From assembly GCF_000149955.1 (NCBI RefSeq), contig NC_030994.1:1913071-1977070 (forward strand): a DNA stretch of 64,000 nucleotides. Reading direction: 5' to 3'. Made by a program: the position numbers and the translations under genes. This DNA comes from Fusarium oxysporum f. sp. lycopersici 4287. Taxonomy: Eukaryota > Ascomycota > Sordariomycetes > Hypocreales > Nectriaceae. A model generated the notes under the pieces. It saw only the letters and a list, made by a program, of their open reading frames with translations, searched no databases and had not been told where the DNA came from. Of this stretch, positions 25,690 to 36,968 are shown in pieces (the first letter of the stretch is position 1; each line of letters begins with the position of its first letter).

Positions 25690-27709
25690 ATGCCACCGTC
25701 GGCAAAGAGAGCCTCTAGGGCTCGTCGCGAACCGCGTAAAGCCGCGACGTCCAACGCAGATACATCACCAGGCGACGTCGAAGATTCCTCCCCCAGTCGT
25801 CCAGCAAAGCGTCGTAAGAAGGTCCGTTATCTTGTCTGTCGTTCCATTATCAGCGGCAGCTGACATTGATCTTCCCGAGCAGGTCCAAGAAGATGAAGAC
25901 CCCCCCGCGCCAAACGATGATCAACTGGTGTCGCAAATCACACAGCATCTCAGAAGTCAGGAAGTCCAGGCCAGCAAGGATCACGCAAATGTCATACACG
26001 AGGCCAAGGGCGATGGTGTAAAAGCCTACGCCAAAGTGGCTGCTCAGGACTGGACCTTTTATATCACCAAGCTCAACGTTAACATAGGCCGAGCTCCCGA
26101 GACGTCACATAACTCTCAGACCGTGGGCTCCGACGAAGACGAGTCCTACGTCCACATCGACTTGGGCCCTAGCAAGATGGTATCGCGAGAGCATGCTACC
26201 ATATCATTCGATTCCAAGGACGAGAAGTGGTTCCTGCATGTCAAAGGCCGTAACGGTGCCAAGGTGGACAGCCAGCCCGTTAAAGCCGGACAGGCTCATC
26301 CTCTCACAAGCGGCGAAGTCATTGAGATTGGAAATGTCGAGATGATGTTCGTGCTTCCGTCCGAGATAACTCCACTGACTGTGCATCCCATCTATTTGCA
26401 ACGTGCTGGAGTCAGTGTTCATACACCACAATCTCGTACTTCGCGTCGACAACCCCTCATTGCACCGGCGCCTCCGGAATACAAACGCCCAGGCACGCCG
26501 CCCTCGGCCCAGAGCACTGCCAAATCACCGGCAGCGAGCACGCCGGCCGTCATGGTTGGTGCTAATGGTGTAGATCTGAGCCAAGATGAGAACCAGCATA
26601 TCAAGCCTCAATATAGCTATGCTCAAATGATTACACAAGCGATCCTGAACGCACCTGACGGGAAGCTGAATCTGAACGGGATCTATACCTACATCATGAA
26701 CACATACGCCTACTATCGTCATCAACAGGCTGCTGGCTGGCAGGTAAGTTCTCGTGGCGGCTACCTTGCTGGGCGATATTCTCACTCACACTCGATAGAA
26801 CTCAATTCGTCATAACCTTTCATTGAACAAATCATTTGACAAGGTTGCCAGATTAACCGATGAGCCTGGCAAGGGGATGAAGTGGCAAATTGTCCCAGAA
26901 GCAAGAGAGGAGATGATAAGAAACGCCTATCGCGTTGGCCGAGGCGGTCATCGTGGTTCATCTGCCCCCTCATCCCCAAACCAACTTGCCTACATCACAC
27001 ATGGCCCAAGAGACATGGCCTCGAGAGAACCTCCCTCAGCCCGCAGACGAAGGGCATCCCCTCCGGCATCACCACAGCCACCTGGATCCTCTTTGCTAAT
27101 TCCACAGTCCACCCCTGATCGACCTTTTGGTAGAAACGCGACCATGATGATTGATGGCAGCCCATTGCCGCGTCCTAGGAAGACGCCAGCAAGAGACTCA
27201 TCGTTTTCGGTGTACAATCCTCAGTCACCCACGCTCACATCTTCATACCAGGAGGACGGAGGCTCATTCGTCACCCCAGCACCGCCCAGGATGCACCCTA
27301 AGCTTGCTCCTCCAAGCACAGCGCAGAGACCAAGTCAACACATGCCCACCAGCTCACCTGCCCCTTTCTGGAAATACGCAGACATAGGCAGCACGCCCTT
27401 GAAACCTCTTGGTGGCTACGATGTCAGTCCTACCAAGGCTGGAGGGGTTCTCCCCTCGCAGAGTAGCAGTCCGCCAAGGGGAGACAAGTCACCTCTTAGC
27501 AGCCCCTCTCGACCTCAAAAGTCAAGTCCACAGCCTATTGCTCAACCGGCAGAGGCCGAAGAGGAGCACGGCTTTGATTTAACCAAGTATGTTTTCCCCA
27601 TCACTTACTTGAGACTGAGCTAACATAATCATCCAGGGGGTTCCAGAGTATCGGTGCGTATCATGCGCCAGTTGGCGGAGGGGCGTCTATCTTGCAAGGC
27701 CGTACTTAG
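25690..27709 (+). CDS. FHA-forkhead transcription factor (Fkh1/Fkh2 type)
   Basis: Nuclear cell-cycle regulator of the yeast Fkh1/Fkh2 kind. Exons are 25690-25821, 25883-26743, 26799-27586 and 27637-27709; 617 aa. A basic N-terminus (SKRASRARREPRK-like and PAKRRKK) precedes an FHA phosphopeptide-binding domain at about 100-185, with NIGR, SREHATI and HVKGRNGAKVD. The forkhead domain (about 284-375) starts PQYSYAQMITQAILNAPDGK and its recognition helix is formed across intron 2 as QNSIRHNLSLNKSF. The C-terminal 240 residues are Pro/Ser-rich with many SP/TP sites, consistent with CDK control, but this is inferred. The N-terminal FHA plus a central forkhead separates it from FHA-less forkheads; which yeast paralogue it equals cannot be said. 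Confidence 0.92.
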
Positions 27710-28275
27710 GCTTCCTTTCTACCCTGGCGTTTCTGTTTCAAGGGGGATAAGTCACTGAGCCATGAATTGTACTAAACTTTTGAGTACATGATGTTGCCGT
27801 CCAAGGTTGTTGACGACACTTATGAATGCAACGCGCCAACGAAAAAGCATCTCTCCTCGACTTAGGTATCTTCGTGACTGAACGGTTAGCTCAACGACTC
27901 ACTTGATCTTATAGACCTTTCCGCATCACTGAGGAATCCTAGCTCGACAGACAGACCCAAGTGCTCCAAGTGTGAACATGTTATATAAGAGTGAAGATCA
28001 TCTGGCCAATGGCCTAGAGCAGAGCCTTGGATATATACAAATGTTGAGAACGCGCCTTTTGATGCAAATACGTGTGATCGCGCCACCGTGCCGCCAACCG
28101 TACCAAACCCAACCAATGCAAGGGCCTCCTTTTTTTCGTGACCAAGCCACCCAGCTCTCACATGATTCATAATGGAATTCCCATGCTTTTTGTTTCACCA
28201 TCTACTTTTACACAGCGGTGAGTCAAAAACTCGACCACATAATAGCATCATAAAGAATTTCGTTAAATTGTCAGC
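27710..28275. other. Convergent 3' region
   Basis: Spacer between the forkhead gene and CLU1 stop codons. Nothing recognised. Confidence 0.5.
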
Positions 28276-31200
28276 CTATCGCGCTCCAGCCTGGCCTCGC
28301 CTCTTAGGGTTTCCACGGCCAGTTCGCTTCTTGGTCTGCTGATGTTCACCACCCTCGATGAACTTGATAAGCTCATCAATGCTGCGGGAGTCAACTTGTG
28401 AACCAGGTCCCGTGCGGCCGGGGACAGTAGCATTGGAAGCCGCCAAGCTTGAGGGACTGGTGGTAAACCGAACACCCGTTCGGAGTCTTCGAGCAGCAAC
28501 GTCCTTAGCATGCTTGGCAATGTTGACAGCATTCTGAGTGAGCTGCTCCAACCAGCTCTCGGCCTCCTTGGTGTTCTTGTCCTCAGGTCCAAGTTCAGCA
28601 AGGAAGACGTTGTAAGACTCTCGCATGCGAGTAACAGCTCCCTTTGAGTCGCGGTCTAGAGCAAGAGCCTGAGCCAACTGGAAGAGGAGGGTGGCAGAGT
28701 TGATCGACTGTTTGCCGAAAACAGACTCACATACGCGCAGTGACTCTTCGAACCAGAGTCGAGACTCGTGGTAAGCCTTGAGGTTCTGGAGCATCACAGC
28801 AGCATTGTTGAGTGTTGTGATAGAATCAGGATGATCAGGGCCATAAATGACCTTCCACATCTTGAGAGCGTGCTTGGAGTACACAAGAGCACCCTTGCTG
28901 TCACCAATCTGGTGGAGGAACAGGCTCAGGTTGAGGTAGTTAAGGAGAGTCTCGGCTGAGTCGACACCCACGGTTCTCTCAGCGACGATGATAGCTTTGC
29001 GAGCAAGGTCAACAGCAGCCTCCTTCTCATCGAGCTGGTAGTAGAGCATGGATAGGCTGTTGTAGACACGAGCGACCTCGGGATGCAGGATGCCGTAAAT
29101 CTGCTCATGCAGGGAAAGGGATTCCAGGAGAAGCTCCTGGCCCAGTTTCTTCTGGTTTTGTAGAAGAGAGATACGGCCAGCCTCAAGCGCCTCTTCAGCG
29201 AGGGCGCTGCGAGGGCACGAGTCCTTGATTAAAGGAACAAGGTCAATGACGTCTTCGGGGCTGAAAGTATGCACATTGGCTGGGGCGGCAGCCTCAACGG
29301 GAGAAGCTTCACGAGCCTTGCTCTTCTTCTTCTTCTTGCTGCTAACAGATTCTCCATTGTTCTGGCCGTTGGCAACAGGCTTCTCGACCTTTGCAGGAGC
29401 AGCTTCAGAAGCAGTGGCGGCAGCCTCAGCAGTGAAACTGTAGTCCTTGGCCAGAAGCTGAATACCAATCTTCAACGACACCTCACGAAGAAGCTGCACA
29501 GGGCGAACCTGGTTGTGCCACTCCTCGTCGAGCTCATATCGGAATCGCTGGAGGATCTGCTCCTCAATGTTCTCCCGCAGACTCTCAGGTGTAACCTTCT
29601 CGAACGACCAGTCGGCATCAGTGTAGAGACTGCGGATGGAAGGATCGAGCTCAGCAACGGGCTTCTCATTGAACCTATGTCCAAGCAGACAGTTGAGGAG
29701 ATGAGAAACAGTAGCAGGAACAGCAGGGACTGGTAGGTGTCGGAGGTAGACAGCAGAAACATGCTTGAAGGCTCGGGCAACCATATCCTGGACGCAAATG
29801 TCGCGCAAGCATCGGAGTCGGCCATCACTAGAGAGCTCAGCAACCTTACCGAGGTATCTTACGTTGATACCGCGCTTGTGTAGAAGTCGGCTCAATGACT
29901 GGCCATCCATGGGGAAGCTGATCTCGGACTCGGAAAGATCCTTGAGCAGGTCAGGGATAACCTGTTCGCGGAGATATTTTCCAGCTGCCCTAACCTCTTC
30001 CTCATCAGCGGCAAACTCGGCCTTCTCTTCGTCAGTCTGAGGAACCTGGCCACTAAAAGCGTCAGGGTTAAGGGCGAACTTGAAGTCTGACAGGTTAGGC
30101 TGGTTATCCTCTTCCTTGGAGGCTTCACCCTCACCCTCGCCCTCGCCCTCTGTGGTCTTCTTCTCGCTCTCATCCTCTTCACCCTTGGCGTCACCCTCTG
30201 CAGCCTTGGTCTCACCCTCCTTCTCCTTCTTTTGCTCAGCTCGACGGGCAACCTCTTTATCCACCCACTGCTTCAGCTTGTATCGCGAGAACGAGTCGAC
30301 AAGCTCCGGTCGGAGGACTGTCATGCGGTGAGGGTAGGCATCGCCATCCTCAGGAAGACCATCTTCATCCAGCCAAGCAATGTCGAGGGGGCTGATACGG
30401 TACAGATCCAGGACATACTTGCGGGCGTCTGTACCCAACAGACCCTTGGTCTCCACACTGGCCTCCAAGTCAAATCGCTTGCCCTCCTTGTCCCAAACAG
30501 GATGCTTCTTGACTTTCAGAGCCTTGGACAGCTGAGCAAAGCCGGGAGCAAATCTCTCATCAGCGGCGACGATGTCCTTGCCGTCCACAGCACCGTAGTC
30601 GATCTGGTTCTCACCAGGTTCGCGCTGCTTGAAAATACCGGGAACAATACTCTGACCAACAATTCGCTTGCCAAGGTAGTCAACAACCACGGTAGCAGGA
30701 GTGAAAAGTCCCTCAATATCCAATTGGTTGACGAGCTTCACACCAGCGACATCCTTGCCAGTAGCGACGCGAGCCGCCTCATCACCACCCTCAGAAGTGA
30801 ATGTACCAACACCGTCAGCACCGAAAGAGAAGAAGATGTTGTTATAGACAAAGATCTGAGCATCTCTGCATTCTGTGGGGTTCAAAGGAGCAATGTCGCC
30901 CCGTGCAACCATGACGGCGCCTCGAGTAGCAGCCTCATTATAATCGGCAAAGAGCTTAGAAATGAGTCGTTCTCGGAAGACACGATCCTGAACTGTCTCG
31001 CGAGGAAGTTCCTTCGCTGACTGGAACTCTTCATTCCAGTCTCGCAGAGTGTCGGTGTTCTCGACACCATTAAGGAGGTAGGTCTCCTGAGATCGTGCAG
31101 GATCAGGAAGATGTGTGCAAAGTGTTGAGTTAGGAGAGGGAACCACCCAAGGAGCAGCGGGAATAGCGTTGGTGATTTGGAAAGTGGCGAGAGGGTCGCG

Positions 31201-32374
31201 TTGGTTGTTGTAGTCCTGGAGTTTTGTGAAGGACTCGGCGAAGGATGCAGAGACAAGCTCAATCAGGCTCAGCAAAGAGTGAGCTGACTGACCCTTGGGT
31301 GCCGGACGAGGGAAGGGATCGAATTTGGCGTTAGATGACTTGTTGACGAAGAAGCCCGAAACGTGAGAGGTGATCTGATATTGCTCGCCTTCGTTGGTGG
31401 AGACAACCAAGTAGAGTAAGTGGCCGCGCTGTCGGAGGTGAGGAGGAGGAGGATTCCAGGAAGATAAGGAGATCTGCTTCACTGTCTTAGGAGCGGGCTC
31501 AGAGGGAGGAGGAACCAGCTCGGTAAGAGAGGGCACAGCCTGGAAATCGTAGTTCTGAATGGGTGACTCCTCGGCCGACTCGTTGTTGCTGACGGCCTCT
31601 GTGGCGACAGTTTCGAAAAGAGACAACCCCGGAAGAAGGCCCTGGGCAGTGTCACATCGGTCTCCAGACGCACCGATAAGCTCTCGAATGCGGACAAAAT
31701 GGATGCGAGCTTCCTTCTCGGTATATGGGTCCTCAACAACGTGGAATTCGGGAGTGGTACCGAGGTCAGGAATTTCAGAGAGGGGAATGAAGTCGTTGAT
31801 CTTCTCGCCGTTGAACTCGAGGTGGAAGCAAGTGTATTGGAATGCGGAGGGAAGGTCAATGATGGACTGTCGAATCTCGTGAACCTGTTCTTGAGAAGAC
31901 ACCTGAACATTTTTTGTGAGTTTGAGATTTTGGAGGGGCTCGGTATAAGTCAATGACGGACCATAATCTGCATCTTGCTAGCATTGGCGTCGGGCAAGAC
32001 GATGGTAAGGTTTATTAACGCTTTGAACCGTTAGATATCCATGTCGTGTATGTCGCTAATCGGAGGGATAATTTTAGCTACCTTCAGCGCCAGCGTCAAC
32101 GTCTTGAGCTTCGGCCTCCATGTTGGTCTCGGGCTCCTCGGACGCAGCAGCTGTGAGACAAATTAGCTCGGTTTAGTGTAACAAAACCAGTACCAAGAAT
32201 AAGTAAAACCAGTACAGCCAAAGCAAAAGCTATATAATAGCTCCTTCAATGACCGAGTTGAGGCTGTTGAGACCCCGGACTTTACAAGCGAGCATTCGAC
32301 AAGGGCGGTCTAGCTTCGCACAAAACGTTATACGTACCAGGCGCCTGAGCGGGAGGAGTGGTTTCCTCAGCCAT
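28276..32374 (-). CDS. CLU1: Clustered mitochondria protein CLU1/TIF31
   Basis: Large cytosolic protein needed for normal mitochondrial distribution; binds mRNAs for mitochondrial proteins and associates with eIF3. Exons are 32338-32374, 32082-32150, 31962-32020 and 28276-31902; 1263 aa. Three small 5' exons encode MAEETTPPAQAP, an acidic stretch, and LINLTIVLPDANASKMQIM; the main exon continues VSSQEQVHEIRQSIIDLP. The first intron is 187 bp, long for this locus. Landmarks are CFHLEFNGEKINDF (ubiquitin-like N-domain), the GSKF-type region around VENTDTLRDWNEEFQSAKE, the Clu domain, a Lys/Glu/Gly low-complexity linker, and TPR repeats near the C-terminus (SLSMLYYQLDEKEAAVDLARKA, LNLSLFLHQIGDSKGAL). 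The tail is basic (KKRTGRGNPKRRGQ). Firm identification. Confidence 0.95.
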
Positions 32375-32975
32375 ATTGACAAGATGGAGTGTTTAGCAAA
32401 AGAAGAATAGGTAATGAGGGATGAAACCAGGCATGGGATATGCACTGGAAGGGTAAGACAATCAATTGAACGACGTTCGTCGAAAGAAGGTGGGAGTAAA
32501 GTAGTGACGGAGCGGAGGGGACGAAGAAAAAAATTGGACGGTTAACGCTCAAGTTGTGGTGGGTGCGGCGGCAATGGCCCGGCATTGCATTGGGCCCGGA
32601 CACTGGAAGTATCCGGTGCTGAACACGCGACAGTGACGGTACTTTAGCCCTCCGGTGCCTTCTACGGTTAAACAAGGTATAGCCCGAGTAGAGAATATTA
32701 GGGCCCCGAAGCCGGTCGACCCCAGAGGGATTGACGGCAGCGCTAGACCAAAAGTAGATGAATGTAAATATTGGCCGATCTCTTTATGCTCCCTACCAAC
32801 ACAACACAACACAACACAACATCTTCTTTGTCTTTAACTATCTTCAATTCTTTCTTTTGCTTGTTGATACAATCTTCAAAACTCTCTTGGGCATCTAATA
32901 TGTTTCTTGTTGCTTTGTTATTACTCTAATATTAATTCAATTCAGCTACTTCGATGTCACCCGAATGCATCTACT
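32375..32975. other. Divergent promoter region
   Basis: Upstream region of CLU1 (minus) and of the 798-aa protein gene (plus), with a CAACA repeat at 32797-32820. Confidence 0.5.
32797..32820. repeat. (CAACA)n repeat
   Basis: Nearly five tandem CAACA units in the presumed leader of the gene at 32976. Confidence 0.85.
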
Positions 32976-35372
32976 ATGGCTGATCTCCCATCCCCGTCAG
33001 CCCATTGTTTAATGAAGGGAGATCGCAGCAACCACCAACAAGATTTACAGCCTTGGACAGCAGCAAGATGCCAGCGCCTGCTACGGCAACTTCAGTGTCG
33101 TCTAGTTGCTTTAAGAAAACTGGTTAATGAGGCCCGGCAACCAGCTACAACAACAACCCGCACGAAACGAACGAACACCGAGAATGAACCAACGAAGTCG
33201 TCAAAGCGAGTGCGGCACACCTATGGAGGACGCCGAGTAACAACATCTCAGTCAAAACCAAGCACTTTGCCTGTGTCGACACCGCCGCGCGCATTTCGCA
33301 CTCTCGGCAGCATGAAGATTGAGCGTAGTCCTCCAGGAGCTGGACGACTCGGGTTCTCGACGCCGGTCATGCGCAAGTTCAGATGCGTCAATTTGACCCC
33401 TGGGACTTCACCCACAAGCTCAAAGCCGGCGGCTACAGATTCAAAATCGCTAGTTACAGAATTGCAATCACTCCGCCGAATTGTCTCGGATAGTGAATAC
33501 CGCATATACGATGCCATTTTCAGCTGGCTGCATTGCTTGCTGACCTCAACCGAACCTCTCTCCCAAACAGCACACCCGAAGTCGTTGCTAGGAATGTGTC
33601 TTCGCAGGATACCAGATGCGATAGCCGTGATAGAAGAATGGGATCGTCAGACTGCGGCAAAGGAAGGGAAAACTTTCAAGTGGCAGTCATCTAAAGCATC
33701 GGCAGAACTCTACGATCAACTCGAGGGGTTTGGTACTTCAAGTCTGGGTTGGAAGTCTCTCAAGATTGTTGTCCGTGCGCATGCTCTATGTCTCTTGGCA
33801 ACTGCTGTGACAGAAGGTCTCCTCGAACCTCCGTTTGTACGACTGTTGGCCGATCTTTGTCTCAGTCTCGACTGTAAGGCAGAAGCCGCGAGGCTTGTCT
33901 CAAGCCTGAGGCTTCCTTTGGCAGCACCTCGTGGTACATCGAGCACCTTGATCGAGAGCAGTACGGTCCAGCCTCTAGGAGTTATAGTAAGAAGCTTGCA
34001 AGGTCGGGGAACAATCGGCCCATCTTGGGACTGTCTCTCGAACCTTATCAACACCAAGAAGTTGTCTCTGACCTGGCTGACATCACGGGCGTTTCAGTCA
34101 GTATGGATGCGAGGAATTGAAATCCTGCTACATTCCAGAAAACCTGTGCCCTCGGTCGTTGAGTTTTTGTGTAACGCTCTGGACCAGCTTCTGTTGGACA
34201 ATGGTAAAGCAAAGGAGACAGAACAGCCTACAGAAGATCAGACACTGATCAGTGTTCTGGCAGCAATGACGGCAGCGATATGGACATTGGGTGTTGATAT
34301 GAGTGATGAAGAGCCTTGGAAAGCTCACGCCATCCGACGACTGCTTTTCACACTCGAAATGTGCGTGACACAGCAACGAACTCGTCGTGGGGCGTTTCGA
34401 AGCAGCGGATTTTTGACACTCGTTTTAGCCCGATTCTTGGCCACGAGTTTGATCGACGGGAAAGTGGGCAGTTTATCAGCGAGGAATCTGGCGATTTACG
34501 ACTGTGTGAAACCGTTGACAGCAAGAAACGGTTCCCCAACTCAACCTCAGTATCGACAAACTCTTTTCCTGGCCTGCTCTGTTGCACAATACCGGGGACA
34601 AGCATGTGGCCTGGCTTGCCACGACGTCTTGTCTGAGATTCGTACATGTTTAAAGGAACTGAGGCTGCCTGTTTGGTTTCAAGAAGGTCTGGTGTCCGAC
34701 GGGGCGTTTGTTTTGGCACAGAAAACGAAGGACCTTCGAGATGTTGCTTTTGCTGAAAGATTTCCCACCGCTGGCAAGGGAACCCTCGAAACAAGCACGA
34801 TGTTCTCGGGCTGGAAGTGGGAGGAAGGGATTGGCGAATGGGTTCTCCCCAGCCCCGGTAAGGAACGAGGAAGCGAGCTGAGACAGCAAAACCAAAGTCG
34901 AGACGGAACGAGCTACAGAACAGGCACAGATCGTCGACCAGATAGTCGAGGCCGGACGACAGGCCTGAGTGGGAAGACGGGCCGCAATCTCAGGCGCAGA
35001 AACGACCAAGATAGCTCGGTGGGAAGTGACAAGGATGCTGGCAATCATGATGATACGGACGACACCGACAGGGAGGATGAGAATGATACGAGCGCAACCA
35101 GCATTACGGATATTGACGAAGAGCAAGACAGCGGAGATGAGCTTGGCGAGTGTGCACAGATGGTGGACTACAGCCCCAGGAAAACATTGGGACGAACACA
35201 TGGTAACGGCAGCGACAGAAGCAGTAGCGGAAATATCAAGACCGTGAAGAGAGTCAAGCGCTTGGATATTGCAAGGACCTGGCAGGAAAACAGGCCTGAT
35301 AGAGTCGCTGTAGGAACATCATTGGCAGAGCCGGGAGAGGGCAATATGGATGACGAACTCAGCATGCTTTGA
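32976..35372 (+). CDS. Large conserved-looking protein of unknown function
   Basis: Single-exon frame of 798 aa from ATG 32976 (MADLPSPSAHCL). I do not recognise the family. The first 150 residues are basic and Ser/Thr/Pro-rich with likely nuclear localisation signals (KRTNTENEPTKSSKRVRH). Residues of about 150-620 are mostly alpha-helical, with Leu-rich blocks such as LYDQLEGFGTSSLGWKSLKI and RAHALCLLATAVTEGLLEPP, suggesting a helical-repeat scaffold. A WKWEEGIGEWVLPSPG motif closes this part. The last 150 residues are hydrophilic and strongly acidic (DDTDREDENDTSATSITDID) and then basic. The pattern suggests a nuclear scaffold or chromosome-associated protein, by composition only. Long open frame and Fusarium-like codon use support a real gene. 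Divergent from CLU1. Confidence 0.75.
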   Translation: MADLPSPSAHCLMKGDRSNHQQDLQPWTAARCQRLLRQLQCRLVALRKLVNEARQPATTTTRTKRTNTENEPTKSSKRVRHTYGGRRVTTSQSKPSTLPVSTPPRAFRTLGSMKIERSPPGAGRLGFSTPVMRKFRCVNLTPGTSPTSSKPAATDSKSLVTELQSLRRIVSDSEYRIYDAIFSWLHCLLTSTEPLSQTAHPKSLLGMCLRRIPDAIAVIEEWDRQTAAKEGKTFKWQSSKASAELYDQLEGFGTSSLGWKSLKIVVRAHALCLLATAVTEGLLEPPFVRLLADLCLSLDCKAEAARLVSSLRLPLAAPRGTSSTLIESSTVQPLGVIVRSLQGRGTIGPSWDCLSNLINTKKLSLTWLTSRAFQSVWMRGIEILLHSRKPVPSVVEFLCNALDQLLLDNGKAKETEQPTEDQTLISVLAAMTAAIWTLGVDMSDEEPWKAHAIRRLLFTLEMCVTQQRTRRGAFRSSGFLTLVLARFLATSLIDGKVGSLSARNLAIYDCVKPLTARNGSPTQPQYRQTLFLACSVAQYRGQACGLACHDVLSEIRTCLKELRLPVWFQEGLVSDGAFVLAQKTKDLRDVAFAERFPTAGKGTLETSTMFSGWKWEEGIGEWVLPSPGKERGSELRQQNQSRDGTSYRTGTDRRPDSRGRTTGLSGKTGRNLRRRNDQDSSVGSDKDAGNHDDTDDTDREDENDTSATSITDIDEEQDSGDELGECAQMVDYSPRKTLGRTHGNGSDRSSSGNIKTVKRVKRLDIARTWQENRPDRVAVGTSLAEPGEGNMDDELSML

Positions 35373-36968
35373 GCTTGAAAGAGATCGTACTAAGTTAGGA
35401 TGTAGGGATACGCAATCACTCTTTTAGAGTTTCGATTTACGCCTTATTTTTTGTTTTGCTTTTTCGTTTTCTTGGTGTTAGCGGCCAGGATCACATATGC
35501 ACATGTAATGAATTCGTCTCAGTGCTCGTCTCAGGCTTTAACTGGAGAATAATCCTCCGCCTCTCAGGAGCCGCAGAAACGGTTACGATAACATCGGTCA
35601 TGGTGGGGCATGAGGCACTTGAAACCGCCATTCGATGTCATTGCTGGGTCAGGCTGGGTTCGGCTGGGAACAATCTCTGAGAGACTTGATCTGCAAATGA
35701 ATGGTCCATAGTTTTACTGTACAGTATGTTTGCATTGCCGCTGAGCCGTGTTCAGTTGGAACTGGACAACGCACGTCCTTGTGAGGGCTACAAATGGAGT
35801 GTCCTCCGGTATAAGAGAGATGAAAGACTTCCAAAATTAAAGTATTTATCGTAAAAGTACTAAAAGAGAGTTTAAAATTAGCGGGGCGTTGAAGTTTTAA
35901 TATGATGGATGATAATCCCCTAACAGTCACTTCCTTACACGCACTCGAACAGCCAAGAAACTGATTACCCAGAAGCTGGGAAAGCCCTTGTTTCAGAATC
36001 CCAGTTGTGCCCCGCGGTGCTAGGATATCAGATGTCCTTCCGCCACTCGGAGCCAGCGCCACAGTCATCTCCCCTGTTCAATGCATCGTGTCCCGCGCAA
36101 TTGCAACGCAGACGCTGACTGGGCCAGTTCACTCCAGTTCGCTAGTAGAGCCGCCGGGGGGTTCCTAGATTGAGTCCAATGACAAGGTCAGATCAGGCAA
36201 TCTCGAATGCGTCGATGAATATCTTGAAACTAGATGCCCCTGAGACTAGAGGCTAGGCCCAGTGGCCTCGCAGCTGGCCCCAGCTGTAACTCGCTCACTG
36301 CCGTAGAGCAGCTAGCTGGTCACTGCAGACGGGCCCCTCAGTGGGATACTCAGGGATAGGAAGCGGGATAGGTACAGCTGATGGACTGGGCTGCAAATGA
36401 GAGGGCAAGGGATACTGCATGGCGACTGTTTCTACGACAAGCCCACACGCGGCCTTGAATATGATATGCTTGAGCCATGATTGCTGGGGAATTTAGTATT
36501 GACCCAATTTATCTCGCAAAATACCCCCCTGCTGATTCTTAATACTATCCCCTCCCTTGGCCTCCGCAATCGTTTTTTCAAAACTCTTCCTTGCCTTGTC
36601 TTGTTGCGTCAACCTTGACGTCTTCAGTTCATTCCTAAAGAAGGCGTAGGAATTGTTTGTTTCGGAGCTGGTTTCCATTCAGACACACACTCTCTGTCGC
36701 CCATTCATTCATTTATTCACCCTCTGCTGTTGTTGGTGTTGTTGCTGCTGCGGCTACATTACGGTCCCTTGGCCCCATCACTGTCGACAGCGCCCTCTCT
36801 CTCCTCTCTTCTTTTTCTCTTCGCCGCCGCTTCTTCGACCATTCGACTCGATTCCTCCAGGGGAGGTTTTTCTTTTCTAAATCTTTCACTTCGACACCTC
36901 GATCTCATTTTTTCTTGTTTTTTTTTTTTTTTTTTGTTCTCAGTCTTTCCCTTCTTTCTTCAGTCGCA
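35373..36968. other. Intergenic region upstream of ferric reductase
   Basis: A 1.6-kb spacer. It holds a possible 61-codon frame on the minus strand (36493-36678) and, just before the ferric reductase start, a pyrimidine-rich leader with a T run of about 18 at 36913-36930. No other feature is supported. Confidence 0.45.
36493..36678 (-). CDS. Possible small charged protein (61 aa), unproven
   Basis: An ATG-initiated frame of 61 codons: METSSETNNSYAFFRNELKT at the start, then a helical, Lys/Gln/Glu-rich middle and GGILRDKLGQY at the end. Composition is that of a soluble amphipathic helix protein, with no Cys, His or Trp, unlike chance frames nearby. It would be divergent from the ferric reductase at 36969. 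No family recognised and no splice sites needed. It could be a chance frame or one exon of a larger gene. Confidence 0.3.
   Translation of the reverse strand: METSSETNNSYAFFRNELKTSRLTQQDKARKSFEKTIAEAKGGDSIKNQQGGILRDKLGQY

Noticed and set aside
36335..36360. CAGTGGGATACTC as a second mimp end
   Set aside because: Lacks the GCAA[TA]AA part and no inverted partner lies within several hundred bases.
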